Shown: in pieces, positions 8,329 through 17,182 of the stretch
Numbering within the stretch: the first letter of the stretch is position 1
How the letters are laid out: the number at the start of each line of letters is the position of its first letter
Translations under genes and position numbers: made by a program
DNA from: Bacillota bacterium
GTDB taxonomy: Bacteria; Bacillota_I; Bacilli_A; RF39; UBA660
Direction: 5' to 3'
Length of the DNA stretch: 38,331 bases
NCBI GenBank assembly: GCA_023430885.1
Contig: JAEYYH010000001.1
Coordinates: forward strand, 1-38,331
The notes under the pieces: model-generated
Told to the model about the DNA's origin: nothing
The model's input: only the letters and a program-made list of their open reading frames with translations
The model's database searches: none

Positions 8329-9104
8329 TCGACCAGCCTTTCCTACTCGCCAGCCGTCCCGTTCGCGTAAGCGAAGCCAGCTTGGAGCTTGCCAGTTCGC
8401 CGGCAGAGAACCTGACCAACGACAACATGGATATGGCGTGGCGGTCGTTTAACCTGAACGCGCCCTATGTCGTTCTGGAAACGTCTGGTGCGGTCGATAC
8501 GATCGGCATTCTGCACACCAACCAGCGTGCCGGCGATACCGTTCGCATCCGCGCTGCCAATAGCCCCGCTGATGCCCTTACAGCCCCGGTGTGGGATAGC
8601 GGCGAGCTTCCGGCATACGTGGGCGCCCTCAGGGAGCCATACACCGCTAAGACGCTCATTGACGTTCCTAGCGTGTCTGCGACCTACTGGCGCTTCGACT
8701 TTCGATCGCCTGAGCATCCCTCGGGCCAAGTGGAGGTGTCGCGCATCGTCATGGGGGAACGCTTCGTCATCGACAGCGGCATCGACTACGAATGGAGCAA
8801 GGGCGTGGTCGATGACAGCACGCTGCTTGCCGGCCCCAATTATGAGGACGTGATCGAGTATGCGAGCCGCCCGAAGGTGAAGGCCTCGTTCGGCGGCATG
8901 AGCGAGGCACTGTTCAACCAGCTAGATGCCTTCATGATGCGCGTCGGCACCAAGGTGCCAGTGCTGTTCGCGCCCGAACCCGACAATCTGGATGCTGCCC
9001 AGCAGTGGACCGTTTATGGCCGCGTTAAGGTGCTATTCGAGGGCATGAACATGTTCCACAACCTATGGGATAGCGATATCGAGATCGCGGGTCTAAAGGC
9101 ATGA
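8325..9104 (+). CDS. Minor tail / tail tip protein
   Basis: 260 aa starting at the ATG overlapping the previous stop codon (ATGA at 8325-8328). An in-frame extension upstream lies inside the previous gene and is ignored. The sequence holds a discoidin/jelly-roll-like segment (SFNLNAPYVVLETSGAVDTIGI ... TYWRFDFRSPEHPSG) and then a beta-rich domain (YEWSKGVVDDSTLLAG, VPVLFAPEPDN). This arrangement is common in siphophage tip proteins that sit between distal tail and central fibre. The carbohydrate-binding suggestion for the first domain is tentative. Confidence 0.55.
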   Translation: MIDQPFLLASRPVRVSEASLELASSPAENLTNDNMDMAWRSFNLNAPYVVLETSGAVDTIGILHTNQRAGDTVRIRAANSPADALTAPVWDSGELPAYVGALREPYTAKTLIDVPSVSATYWRFDFRSPEHPSGQVEVSRIVMGERFVIDSGIDYEWSKGVVDDSTLLAGPNYEDVIEYASRPKVKASFGGMSEALFNQLDAFMMRVGTKVPVLFAPEPDNLDAAQQWTVYGRVKVLFEGMNMFHNLWDSDIEIAGLKA

Positions 9105-9119
9105 TCTCAACGCAGAATC

Positions 9120-9821
9120 TCATGCCGCCGGTTTAAAACCAACGATTACTCCTAAAACATCTGGGTTCTGCATCAAGGCTTCATGTGTTCGCTCTGTTAC
9201 CGGAAAGCCCGATAATTTGAGCTGCTTCGCCAACGCTCCGGAGGCGCGTGTTGGTGCTCGTGGCGATCGAACGATCTGAAGACCGACTTCAGCAACCAAC
9301 GCCGCTGGAACCTCACTGGCTACCGGAAATCCCTCGCGCGGCGCTGATCGCACCCACCCAGCGCGTTGAAGAATGGTATCTATGGCCAGTCCGAATGATC
9401 GTGTCTCGCGATCGTCGCTGATTAGAAGTTCATACTTTTGACCGACGAAATCCGACAAACGCGCTTCGTAATCGCGTGCCTGATCATCCGGGATGGTCCG
9501 CCAAGCCATACGACGATTGAGCTTCGCGGTCTCAAGTTCTGCTCGCGCCGCCCTTTCCTCCAGTGCCGTAGCTTGTAGTTTCAGTTCTGACGTGCGCTCG
9601 TTAGCTCGGGCAGCTTCCCGATCGGCAGTTGCAGCTCGCACGTTGGCCTCGGCGGTTGCCCGCTCGTTCTGAGACGTTCGCGCGTCACTACGTTTCGTGA
9701 TTTCAGCGTTGGCGAGAAAGGTCATGAGTGCCGCCATCGCTGTCACGAAGCCGGCGATAATGCTGATCCAACCCGCCCAAAGAGATATTCCGTTCAAAGT
9801 CGTAGTAGCAAGCCCGGTCAT
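9120..9821 (-). CDS. Antisense membrane-anchored coiled-coil protein (moron-like)
   Basis: A 233-aa protein encoded against the tail operon between two tail genes. The N-terminus has a hydrophobic segment (residues about 12-37, LWAGWISIIAGFVTAMAALM). A long Ala/Glu/Arg-rich coiled coil follows to about residue 110, then a globular C-terminal domain (KYELLISDDRETRSFGLAIDTILQ ... PDVLGVIVGFKPAA). The membrane anchor plus a coil holding a cytoplasmic or periplasmic sensor is the layout of several exclusion and stress proteins, but I do not recognise this one. It is the second inserted antisense gene in this tail module. An AAGG ribosome site precedes the ATG. Confidence 0.7.
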   Translation of the reverse strand: MTGLATTTLNGISLWAGWISIIAGFVTAMAALMTFLANAEITKRSDARTSQNERATAEANVRAATADREAARANERTSELKLQATALEERAARAELETAKLNRRMAWRTIPDDQARDYEARLSDFVGQKYELLISDDRETRSFGLAIDTILQRAGWVRSAPREGFPVASEVPAALVAEVGLQIVRSPRAPTRASGALAKQLKLSGFPVTERTHEALMQNPDVLGVIVGFKPAA

Positions 9822-9900
9822 TGAAATACCTTAAGGCCAATTTCAAACAACGGAAGAGACGATGCGATATGATTGTCCGCTTCGCCCGTAAGAAGGCTAA

Positions 9901-9931
9901 CCGCTAAATACCCGGCAGGGTATGAGGTGGA
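9901..9931 (+). promoter_or_regulatory. Leader element with CTAAATA box before central fibre gene
   Basis: CTAAATA lies at 9904-9910. The inner 6-bp hairpin is ATACCC (9908-9913)/GGGTAT (9918-9923) with loop GGCA. The outer arms CCGC (9901-9904) and GTGG (9927-9930) pair with one G-U. The closing arm adjoins the GGAGAG Shine-Dalgarno of the TTG-initiated gene at 9935. Confidence 0.55.
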
Positions 9932-9934
9932 GAG

Positions 9935-12733
9935 TTGCGAAAGGTGTTTCTGGCGGAAGTCACCGCCTATGATCCGGTAGATAAGAAGCTCGTCACAGTC
10001 CGCATGTGCTCAGGCGGGCACGGTCACATCGCCTTCCCTGACCAGCCCGACGCCCAATACATTCCCTGTATCTCTGCGCCCCCCGTTCAGTCGGTGACGC
10101 TGAACGAGAACGGCATCCCCGGCCAGATCGAGGTGGCCTATGGCAATCTCAGCGTCCGCTTCAACAAACAGCTTCGCAACACGCATTGGCGCAGGTTCGA
10201 CTTCGACGGCTATCCTTGCCGCCTGCTTTATGGCGATCACGGCGCACCCTACTCAGCTTACAAACAGATCCCCGGCACGGCGCTTGGCTCGCTCGACAAC
10301 CCCAGCCTAGATAGCGGCACGTTCGCGATCCGCGGTCCTGAGGTCGATCTAACCAAAGACATTCTCACCCTGAGCTACGGCGGCACCGGCGGTGCTGATG
10401 GTCAGGAAAGCCAGAAGGGAACGCTGAAGCCCTTCGCAGTCGGTCGCTTCGAGAACTGGCAAGCGGTCCTAATCGACCCGGTGAGCCTAATCTATCAGTA
10501 TCACGGCTACGGCCCGACTGGCGACGTGACTGCCGTTTATGAGAATGCCCTGACGTTCGGCCCTGCTCACGCATCGGTTCAGACCTACGAGGAACTGGTC
10601 GCGCTACAGCTTCCAGATGGCACATGGGCGAAGGCTCCTGCCGTCGGCATGTTCAGGCTCGCCAATGAGGTAAGCGGAAAACTAACCCTGGACGGTATCG
10701 GCGCGCTCGATGGTGCCGTTGCTCCTACGGGTGTTGCATCCGTTTGCGCGTTCATGCTGCGCCGCTTTGGTGGCGTGCCCGGTGACAAGATCGACATGGC
10801 GTCCGCTGACAAGCTCGAACGCGATTTCCCGCATACATGGGGCAATGTCGTTGATGCTCAGGGCAAGCCAGACATGGGCGAGGACGAGCAGATCGCATTC
10901 AGCGTCGGTGACTTCGTGCGCCAGGCTATGGCGCATGTCGCGGGCTACCTGTTCGCTACGCCCGATGGCGTCTGGCACTTCGGACGCAACGTGTCGGCCA
11001 AAGAGCCGATCGTGTTGCGCCAGAGCCGAGCATCAAAGCCGGTCATCACGAACATCGCCTCGCCCGCCACATCGACCCGCGTTCAGCGTGTCCGCGTTGG
11101 TGGTCGCCGCTGCTTCTCCGCTCATGGCGACAGCGAGATTTCCAGCGCGCTGAAGGACGCGATTGAGGAAGTCGCCACCGGCGTTGGCGCGATCGGCAAC
11201 AAGGTGGATGAGGTAGTCGAAACCGTCGACAAGACGATCAAGCAGCTTCCAGACCTCGTGACGCCATTGCTGCGCGAGCCGATCGACAAGCTCTCCGCGC
11301 TCCAGCTGGAATATGGTGCCGGCGCGCTCAAAGCCTCGATGGCGCTCCACAACAAGAACCTAGTCGCGATCCGCGAGCTAGGAACGCGCGTCGAAGACGG
11401 CTCCAAGATCGCTGAAGAGGTGCTTCAGCTGACCGGCCGCATCACCGAGGCAGAAGCCGCGCTCGCTGGCCTCGATATCGAGAGCGATATCGAAGCTGGC
11501 CTTGTGGAGATCAGGCGCACAATCGCCAACCTCGATTTCGCGTCGTCCGAAGCGGTGGACGTGAAGATCGCCAATTACGGCAAGGGCGTGTCCGCTTGGC
11601 AGACCGAGGAAGAGCGCATTCGTGCCGAGAAGGACAGCGCGCTCGCGGAAGACATCGAGCAGATGGGTGTCAGGATCACGACGGAAGTCGAGGGCGTCAC
11701 AGAGACGATGGAGGGCACGTTCAACGACCTCCGCAAGCTGATCGTGGATGCCGGCGACAATTCCGCTCTGGCGCTCCGCATTGATGAGATGGGCGTCAGG
11801 ATCACGGAAGAGGTTGGCGGCGAGAAGACCGCTCGCGAAGCAGCCATCCAGACGATCGAAAGGACACAGGCCGACGACAGGAAAGCCGCCGCCGACCGCT
11901 CCGACATCATCAGCAGCTCAGTCACGGATATCACCAAGGAAGGTGGCCCGATCTCGGTCATCAACGGCACGATCCAGACGCTCCAGAAGACGCAGGCCGA
12001 CGATAACGGTGCCCGTGCTGGCGAGACGAAAACGATCCAGTCGCGCCTAGATAACCTGAACGGCGTCACGGGCGCGAGTGTCGAGCAGGCCATCAACACG
12101 GCGGTGGACGTGGCCGGCAAAGCCGGCGCTTCATACGTCCTGAAGGTGCAGACCATCGAGAATGGCGTCCTGCATGTCGCTGGTGGCGGCGTGGCGATTG
12201 AGAACGGCGTGTCGTCGATCGCGTGGCTAGGTGACAGCTTCCGCATTGCCACTCCGATGGCTGGCGGCTCCAAGCAGGTGTTCTACGCCGACCAAAACGG
12301 CGTCTATATGCCAAACGTCCGGGTGGACACGCTGACCGTCAACACGGCGATCATCCCCGTTCGCGCTACCGCCTCCAACGATGTGGTGGGCACGAACCCG
12401 AACTATCTCGCCGCGGCACCGCAGCCCATCCATACCGTGCTCAGCGCCCAGATTTACCTTCCCGTTTTCGGGCACGTCGAATGTCAGTTCGCAGCGAAGC
12501 AGCATTTCACGACCTTCACCAACTCGGGCTGGGTCGCGTCCATCTGGATCAACGGCAGCGAACTCACGGAAAGCCTGATCTACGGCTCTATACCCGGTGA
12601 CACACCGACTTCATTCGGCTCCCGCTATCTGGCTCCCGGCTGGCATACCGTCGAGCTTCGCTGGAACGGCAATTACGACATGATCCTTCGCGGACGCACG
12701 CTGCTCGTGAAGGGCTATCCATACACGCAATAA
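9935..12733 (+). CDS. Central tail fibre / host specificity protein (gpJ-like)
   Basis: 932 aa, starting at TTG with a GGAGAG Shine-Dalgarno just upstream. Residues 1-400 are a globular baseplate-hub-like region (LAEVTAYDPVDKKLVTVRM, YGDHGAPYSAYKQIPG). Residues about 400-720 are an amphipathic trimeric coiled coil with two related segments around EQMGVRITTEVEG and DEMGVRITEEVGG. Near residues 760-830 there is a DUF1983-like domain (SIAWLGDSFRIATP ... VFYADQNGVYMPNVRVDTLTV), the conserved C-terminal feature of lambda J-type fibres. The last about 110 residues are a beta domain likely to bind receptor. It follows the tip proteins as expected for the central fibre. Confidence 0.75.
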   Translation: MRKVFLAEVTAYDPVDKKLVTVRMCSGGHGHIAFPDQPDAQYIPCISAPPVQSVTLNENGIPGQIEVAYGNLSVRFNKQLRNTHWRRFDFDGYPCRLLYGDHGAPYSAYKQIPGTALGSLDNPSLDSGTFAIRGPEVDLTKDILTLSYGGTGGADGQESQKGTLKPFAVGRFENWQAVLIDPVSLIYQYHGYGPTGDVTAVYENALTFGPAHASVQTYEELVALQLPDGTWAKAPAVGMFRLANEVSGKLTLDGIGALDGAVAPTGVASVCAFMLRRFGGVPGDKIDMASADKLERDFPHTWGNVVDAQGKPDMGEDEQIAFSVGDFVRQAMAHVAGYLFATPDGVWHFGRNVSAKEPIVLRQSRASKPVITNIASPATSTRVQRVRVGGRRCFSAHGDSEISSALKDAIEEVATGVGAIGNKVDEVVETVDKTIKQLPDLVTPLLREPIDKLSALQLEYGAGALKASMALHNKNLVAIRELGTRVEDGSKIAEEVLQLTGRITEAEAALAGLDIESDIEAGLVEIRRTIANLDFASSEAVDVKIANYGKGVSAWQTEEERIRAEKDSALAEDIEQMGVRITTEVEGVTETMEGTFNDLRKLIVDAGDNSALALRIDEMGVRITEEVGGEKTAREAAIQTIERTQADDRKAAADRSDIISSSVTDITKEGGPISVINGTIQTLQKTQADDNGARAGETKTIQSRLDNLNGVTGASVEQAINTAVDVAGKAGASYVLKVQTIENGVLHVAGGGVAIENGVSSIAWLGDSFRIATPMAGGSKQVFYADQNGVYMPNVRVDTLTVNTAIIPVRATASNDVVGTNPNYLAAAPQPIHTVLSAQIYLPVFGHVECQFAAKQHFTTFTNSGWVASIWINGSELTESLIYGSIPGDTPTSFGSRYLAPGWHTVELRWNGNYDMILRGRTLLVKGYPYTQ

Positions 12734-12742
12734 GGAGAGGCG

Positions 12743-12934
12743 ATGTTCGCAGTTCTATATCGAGAGGGTGACGGCACTATCACTCAGTTTATGACAGGCC
12801 AGGAGCACGTCTTTGAGCGCACCGCTCAGGTGCTGAACCTGAAATGGCTTCAGGTGGAAGAGCAGCGCGACGACTACGACACGCTCTATGTCGTTCACGA
12901 TGGCAAGCTCGCGCTGAAAGCTACCATCGCCTAA
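12743..12934 (+). CDS. Small tail-module protein, unknown
   Basis: A 63-aa acidic protein nine bases after the central fibre stop codon, with a clear AAGGAGAG ribosome site. It is mixed alpha/beta (FAVLYREGDGTITQFMTG, YDTLYVVHDGKLALKA) with no membrane segment. It shares the transcript of the fibre gene. It may be a fibre chaperone or accessory subunit, based only on position. Confidence 0.6.
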   Translation: MFAVLYREGDGTITQFMTGQEHVFERTAQVLNLKWLQVEEQRDDYDTLYVVHDGKLALKATIA

Positions 12935-12947
12935 GCCAGCCGAGTGC

Positions 12948-12980
12948 CCCGCTAAATATGCGAAAGCATTAGCGGGAGAG
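12948..12980 (+). promoter_or_regulatory. Leader element with CTAAATA box before large fibre gene
   Basis: The most regular copy. Outer 8-bp stem CCCGCTAA (12948-12955)/TTAGCGGG (12969-12976), a 3-nt bulge ATA, then an inner TGC/GCA stem (12959-12961/12966-12968) closed by a GAAA tetraloop. The box CTAAATA is 12952-12958. GGGAGAG after the closing arm is the Shine-Dalgarno, 9 bases before the ATG at 12989. Confidence 0.7.
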
Positions 12981-12988
12981 CCACATCA

Positions 12989-15900
12989 ATGGCATTTCAA
13001 TATGAGGATAGTGGCACTGTAAACCTGACGAACGGTTCCACGACTGTTACCGGCGTGGGCACCAACTGGCTTATCGATTACCCCGGCGTCACCCTAAACG
13101 TGGGCGGTTTGAGCTTTGCTGTTTCGAGCATCGACTCCCGCACCCAGATGACGCTCAACAAGCCCTATCCCGGCGATACCGCAACGGGCGTCACCTACAC
13201 CTTGCTTCCGCTTCAGGCTGAGAATTACCAGCTGTCGAAGAAGGTCCAAGAGGTGCTCGACGTGGCCGGCGAGCTAGTGGACGCAACCGTTGGCCCGCAG
13301 GGTCCAACTGGTCCGCTCGGCCCTCCCGGTCCCGCTGGTCGCAACGGCGATGCCGGTTTTGGCAACATCGTGAACTTCGCCGACTACAAGGCCATGCCTG
13401 CCGGCGGCTCCGGCGTTTACATGATCATCCCGGTGGCGAATGACGATCCCGGCATGACGCTTTCGCAGTCGAGCACCATCGTGCTGCCCTATGACAAGCC
13501 GAACGCTGGTGCGGGCATCTGGATCAGGGCTGGCGTCAGCGGTTACGCTCTCACGCTCGGCCTAACCAACGCTCCCGCTCCCCAGCCCGAAGTGCCAGGC
13601 GAAGACATCGACCTCGGCGGCTCGGGCGCGATCTTTGGCGCCCCCGGCACGATCTTCGATCTCGGCATCACGATCGCGAACAGCGCACCGACATTCAACC
13701 TCGTCATCCCTGCCGGCCTGCCCGTGCTCATCAAACGCCAGACACCTACCGCTAACCCGGTGGCGTCCTCGTGGCGCTTGGGCGGCTCTGGTGCTCCTTA
13801 CCCCGGCACTGGAGATGCCGTGGATAGCTCGATCGTCATGAACAAGGTCGGTCCTACGAACGCCTTCAATTTCAGGAACGGCAACGTGGTCATTAACAGC
13901 GATGGCTACGTGACGACACCCGCACTCGCGATGGACTTCCCGCTCACTGCCGATGACGTGAACACCCAGACACCTGGTCGCATCCGCCTCTCCTTCAAAG
14001 GCGTGGTCGCAGCCGGCACGATGAACGCGGTTCTGGGATCGTTGATGGATTACCAGAGCGGCGAGTTCCGCTTCGAACCATATTGGGATGGCCCGACATT
14101 CAAGGTCATTCTCGGCCGTAACGGCGGCACCGAGGACGTGGTGAGCGACCCCGATGATCGCCGCGTGCTGGGCACGAACCAGCTCTACGAAGCCGAGTGG
14201 ACCGACAATCCGGGTGGCGTCGGCGGCACGATGCGCTTCTTCATCGATGGCGTTCAGATGGGTGCGGCGAAGCCCACGAATATGAAGCCGCGGATCACCC
14301 AGAATATGCCGCTGGAAGTGAACGCATCGAGCGGCAACACCTCCGTTGCTACCGACAACCTCGAAGTTGAATACGTGGGGGTCAGCTACGACAAGCCAGC
14401 GATTGCGCTGTCCTATGACACCGCAGCAACCGGCCCGATCAGCCGCGCTGATCTTCAGGCGCTCGCCGTCGATGCCCGCAACCTATCCGCTGGCGGTCCC
14501 TACACGCTGACCTACGCCATCGGCTCTGGCGATCCGTTTGAGCTGGCCATCAACATCGGTGAGATGACCCTGCCCGCTGGTCGCGCATACAAGGCTGTTC
14601 TTGAGGATTGGAGCACCGGCGTCGGTGTCGCTCATCCAAACGAGTTGGTGATGACGCGCGTTGCCGCGCAGAACTGCCGTTTCGAGGACGACGACCTCTA
14701 CAACGCACAGGCCAGCTGGACCGAGGTTCTCCCACAGGGTGCGGTGCCGAACATCAACGGCATAAACTATTACTGCGAAGGCATCCGCATCGGAAATTAC
14801 GTCCAGTTCCAGTTTATCTACGATTGGGACGCGGTTCAGATGCCCGCCAATCCGTTCGGCGATCCGACGAACAAAGAGAGCTACATGGTCCCCCATAAGT
14901 GGCTGATCTACGACAACCAGAACCAGCTTCTCGCCCGCGTCGAACAGCTGAACGGCGAACCGCTCAATAACACCAATCGCAAGGCGCTGTGGGAAGGCCA
15001 GTATGACGGTCGCGGCGTGGCGATCATCACGGCGGATAATCAGTGGATCCCGCACGGCACTGTCCGCTCGTCGGTCATCTGGCGTTCGCACGATCCCGTG
15101 GCTTACGATCAGCAGCGCATCTGGAACTCGGTTCCTACCTTCGACCAGCGCGCGCCGTTCGCGTGCTCGACCGGCTATTCGGTCAACGGTGGTGATGCTC
15201 GTCTCTACAGCGATGGCCAGAGCAACGGCTTCGGCAACTTCCGCACTATGTCTTGGGAGCCGACGACCACACAGGGCATTCTCGCGCAGGCTACGTCCTC
15301 GCCTAGCCCGTGGAAGGCTGGCCTAACCGACACGGCGATCACACCGAACGCCGGCATCTGGCTCAAGTATTCGCCATTCAACATCCAAGGCCGTTCGCCG
15401 GTCACGGGTCCAGGCGGTGTGCGCGACGACCGCCAGCTGATGCCGGAGCCGGTTGCGCTCTACGCTCGCGACAACGCCAGCACGCGTCCATTCGACAATC
15501 GTTTAATGAAGCAAATCGCGCTCGATTACCTGACCGGCTACGCCAGTGACGCCGTTCACGGCATGGAAGGCGGACGTGCTCGCCCGATCTACAAGGGCAT
15601 CGGCAACGCTCGTCGACCTGTCACCTTGCGTAGCCACTATTACGGTTACGGCCACGCAGGCACGCCGGCAAATCAGGCCTGGTATCTGCAAGGTGGCCGC
15701 ACCTACGAATGGGCTTCGGGCAACAACCCGCTCCGGGTCCGCGTTCCCTTCGCCGGCACGACTGCTACGAAGCCCATCTTTGGCACGTTCATGATCGACA
15801 AGGCGCACGCGCACCAGTTTCCGCACTGGGGTTCGATGCTCTTCCAGTCGCCTGAATTTGCGATGCTGGGCCATAAGTTCAGCGATCAGGCACGCCTTTA

Positions 15901-16774
15901 CGCGAACAACATCCTCGCGGACGAAGGCGATCCGAACCTCACCAGCAACCGTGAGACGGCATGGGCCTTCATGCACGCGATGCTGATGTGGAAGACTGCC
16001 TCGTCCAACTCGTCGCGCCTCTACAGCCGCGAGGAGGTCATGGATTGGGTCGTCTTCGATTTTGAGACCTTCTACGATCAGCACTACGCCAGCGATCCCG
16101 GCTTCCTGAACCCACCGGCCAACATCTTCACCAACGGCGAGGTGGACATGAACAAGGCCGCTTACGCGTCCAATGCACGTTTCGGCGTCACCACCTGCTA
16201 TGGTGATCGCGTTTACACGCACGATTTCATGATTGGCTATTGGCTGTCTGCCCTTCACGCGGGCCACAAGCTGGGCTTCAATCAGGCGATCAGCGCGGCA
16301 TCCGCGAAGTGCAAGGCCGTGATGGATTGGCTCTACATCAGCCACCGCAAGCGCATCGTTCAGCGCATCAACGATGGTATGCTGATCAACGCAGAGGACG
16401 GCACCGAATACATGACCGCGCTGTGGACGATGGAGCAGATTAACGCGGCCAACGGCAACGTCTCGGCTCTGCCCCAGAACATGGCGCAGGTATCGGCCGC
16501 ACAGGCAAAGCCAAGTCCCTCGTGGGACACGTGTCACGATCAGTATGGCAACGTCCAATCGCGTGACGGGCAGTCAATGGACCAGTTCCTCGCCGGCCCT
16601 GCGCTGCTCAAGGATATGGGCATGATCGGCGCGGACTTGGATGCCGCTGTCATGAAGGCAGAGCAGATGTTCCAGCAGAAGTTGCAGGAAGAGACTGCCA
16701 AGGGCGCACAGGCTGGCACTGGCTGGTTCGTGTTCCATCAGGCAACCAACAACAGGCCCTACAGGCCCGCCTAA
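12989..16774 (+). CDS. Large tail fibre / receptor-binding protein, lectin-like, possible glycan-active
   Basis: 1261 aa. Residues 1-60 form a beta attachment domain (SGTVNLTNGSTTVTGVGTNW) widespread at the base of fibres. A short collagen-like GXY stretch follows at about 105-127 (GPQGPTGPLGPPGPAGRNG). Residues about 320-480 look like a concanavalin/LamG-type lectin (FRFEPYWDGPTFKVILG, MRFFIDGVQMG). The C-terminal 600 residues are rich in Trp, Tyr and His (WRSHDPVAYDQQR, FMIDKAHAHQFPHWGSM, YDQHYASDPGF, DVTHDF-like clusters), with a helical region resembling alpha/alpha-barrel polysaccharide-active enzymes. Receptor binding is well supported by context; depolymerase activity is a guess. No intramolecular chaperone is obvious. 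Confidence 0.7.
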   Translation: MAFQYEDSGTVNLTNGSTTVTGVGTNWLIDYPGVTLNVGGLSFAVSSIDSRTQMTLNKPYPGDTATGVTYTLLPLQAENYQLSKKVQEVLDVAGELVDATVGPQGPTGPLGPPGPAGRNGDAGFGNIVNFADYKAMPAGGSGVYMIIPVANDDPGMTLSQSSTIVLPYDKPNAGAGIWIRAGVSGYALTLGLTNAPAPQPEVPGEDIDLGGSGAIFGAPGTIFDLGITIANSAPTFNLVIPAGLPVLIKRQTPTANPVASSWRLGGSGAPYPGTGDAVDSSIVMNKVGPTNAFNFRNGNVVINSDGYVTTPALAMDFPLTADDVNTQTPGRIRLSFKGVVAAGTMNAVLGSLMDYQSGEFRFEPYWDGPTFKVILGRNGGTEDVVSDPDDRRVLGTNQLYEAEWTDNPGGVGGTMRFFIDGVQMGAAKPTNMKPRITQNMPLEVNASSGNTSVATDNLEVEYVGVSYDKPAIALSYDTAATGPISRADLQALAVDARNLSAGGPYTLTYAIGSGDPFELAINIGEMTLPAGRAYKAVLEDWSTGVGVAHPNELVMTRVAAQNCRFEDDDLYNAQASWTEVLPQGAVPNINGINYYCEGIRIGNYVQFQFIYDWDAVQMPANPFGDPTNKESYMVPHKWLIYDNQNQLLARVEQLNGEPLNNTNRKALWEGQYDGRGVAIITADNQWIPHGTVRSSVIWRSHDPVAYDQQRIWNSVPTFDQRAPFACSTGYSVNGGDARLYSDGQSNGFGNFRTMSWEPTTTQGILAQATSSPSPWKAGLTDTAITPNAGIWLKYSPFNIQGRSPVTGPGGVRDDRQLMPEPVALYARDNASTRPFDNRLMKQIALDYLTGYASDAVHGMEGGRARPIYKGIGNARRPVTLRSHYYGYGHAGTPANQAWYLQGGRTYEWASGNNPLRVRVPFAGTTATKPIFGTFMIDKAHAHQFPHWGSMLFQSPEFAMLGHKFSDQARLYANNILADEGDPNLTSNRETAWAFMHAMLMWKTASSNSSRLYSREEVMDWVVFDFETFYDQHYASDPGFLNPPANIFTNGEVDMNKAAYASNARFGVTTCYGDRVYTHDFMIGYWLSALHAGHKLGFNQAISAASAKCKAVMDWLYISHRKRIVQRINDGMLINAEDGTEYMTALWTMEQINAANGNVSALPQNMAQVSAAQAKPSPSWDTCHDQYGNVQSRDGQSMDQFLAGPALLKDMGMIGADLDAAVMKAEQMFQQKLQEETAKGAQAGTGWFVFHQATNNRPYRPA

Positions 16775-16786
16775 CGAAAGCCGACT

Positions 16787-16824
16787 GAGACCTCCCGCTA
16801 AATATGCCGGGAGGTCTCCGGCAT
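16787..16824 (+). promoter_or_regulatory. Leader element with CTAAATA box in a hairpin loop; alternative pairing over the start codon
   Basis: Stem A: GAGACCTCCCG (16787-16797) pairs perfectly with CGGGAGGTCTC (16808-16818) around loop CTAAATATGC, and it buries the GGGAGGT Shine-Dalgarno. Stem B: ATGCCGG (16804-16810) pairs with CCGGCAT (16818-16824), exposing GAGG in a loop but covering the first bases of the ATG at 16823. A and B cannot form together. Confidence 0.65.
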
Positions 16825-17182
16825 GGTCGAAAATCGAGACATTGAACTACGAAGTTACAGCACCGCAGCCGCAGGGTCGTTGGTGTTCAACCGCATCTGG
16901 CAGCTTCGCCAGTCTGACGGTTCTCCCATTAACCGAGAGATCGCAGAAGCCTACTTTGTCGTCCTTGAGGAAGGACGAGCAAAGCTCAAGCTGTCGTTGG
17001 GCAATGGGCTGACGTGGGATGACGCAGACAAGAGCATCCTAATCCAAATCACCAACGAGCAAGTGCGCTTCATCCGTGAAGACACGACGATGGAATACGC
17101 CTTCTACGTCGTTCCACCAGCGCCGGCAGGTGAAATCATCTCAATCAGAGAAGGAGCGATCAACGCTCTCAGGGTGGCTTAA
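16823..17182 (+). CDS. Fibre-module adaptor protein (baseplate-upper-protein-like)
   Basis: 119-aa beta-sandwich-like protein (GSLVFNRIWQLRQSDGSPIN, KLSLGNGLTWDDADKSILIQI) preceding the collagen-like fibre. The pattern 'nominal input, then tolerance and range' resembles N-terminal domains of BppU-like proteins that hold receptor-binding proteins on the baseplate. It is coupled to the next gene by a TAATG overlap, which suggests a two-component fibre. The start codon is the ATG overlapped by the leader's alternative stem. The family call is tentative. Confidence 0.55.
   Translation: MVENRDIELRSYSTAAAGSLVFNRIWQLRQSDGSPINREIAEAYFVVLEEGRAKLKLSLGNGLTWDDADKSILIQITNEQVRFIREDTTMEYAFYVVPPAPAGEIISIREGAINALRVA

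Noticed and set aside
15503..16558. 351-codon minus-strand frame inside the large fibre gene
   Set aside because: Composition is that of an antisense shadow in GC-rich DNA, with no ribosome site or family pattern; the plus-strand fibre is clearly coding.
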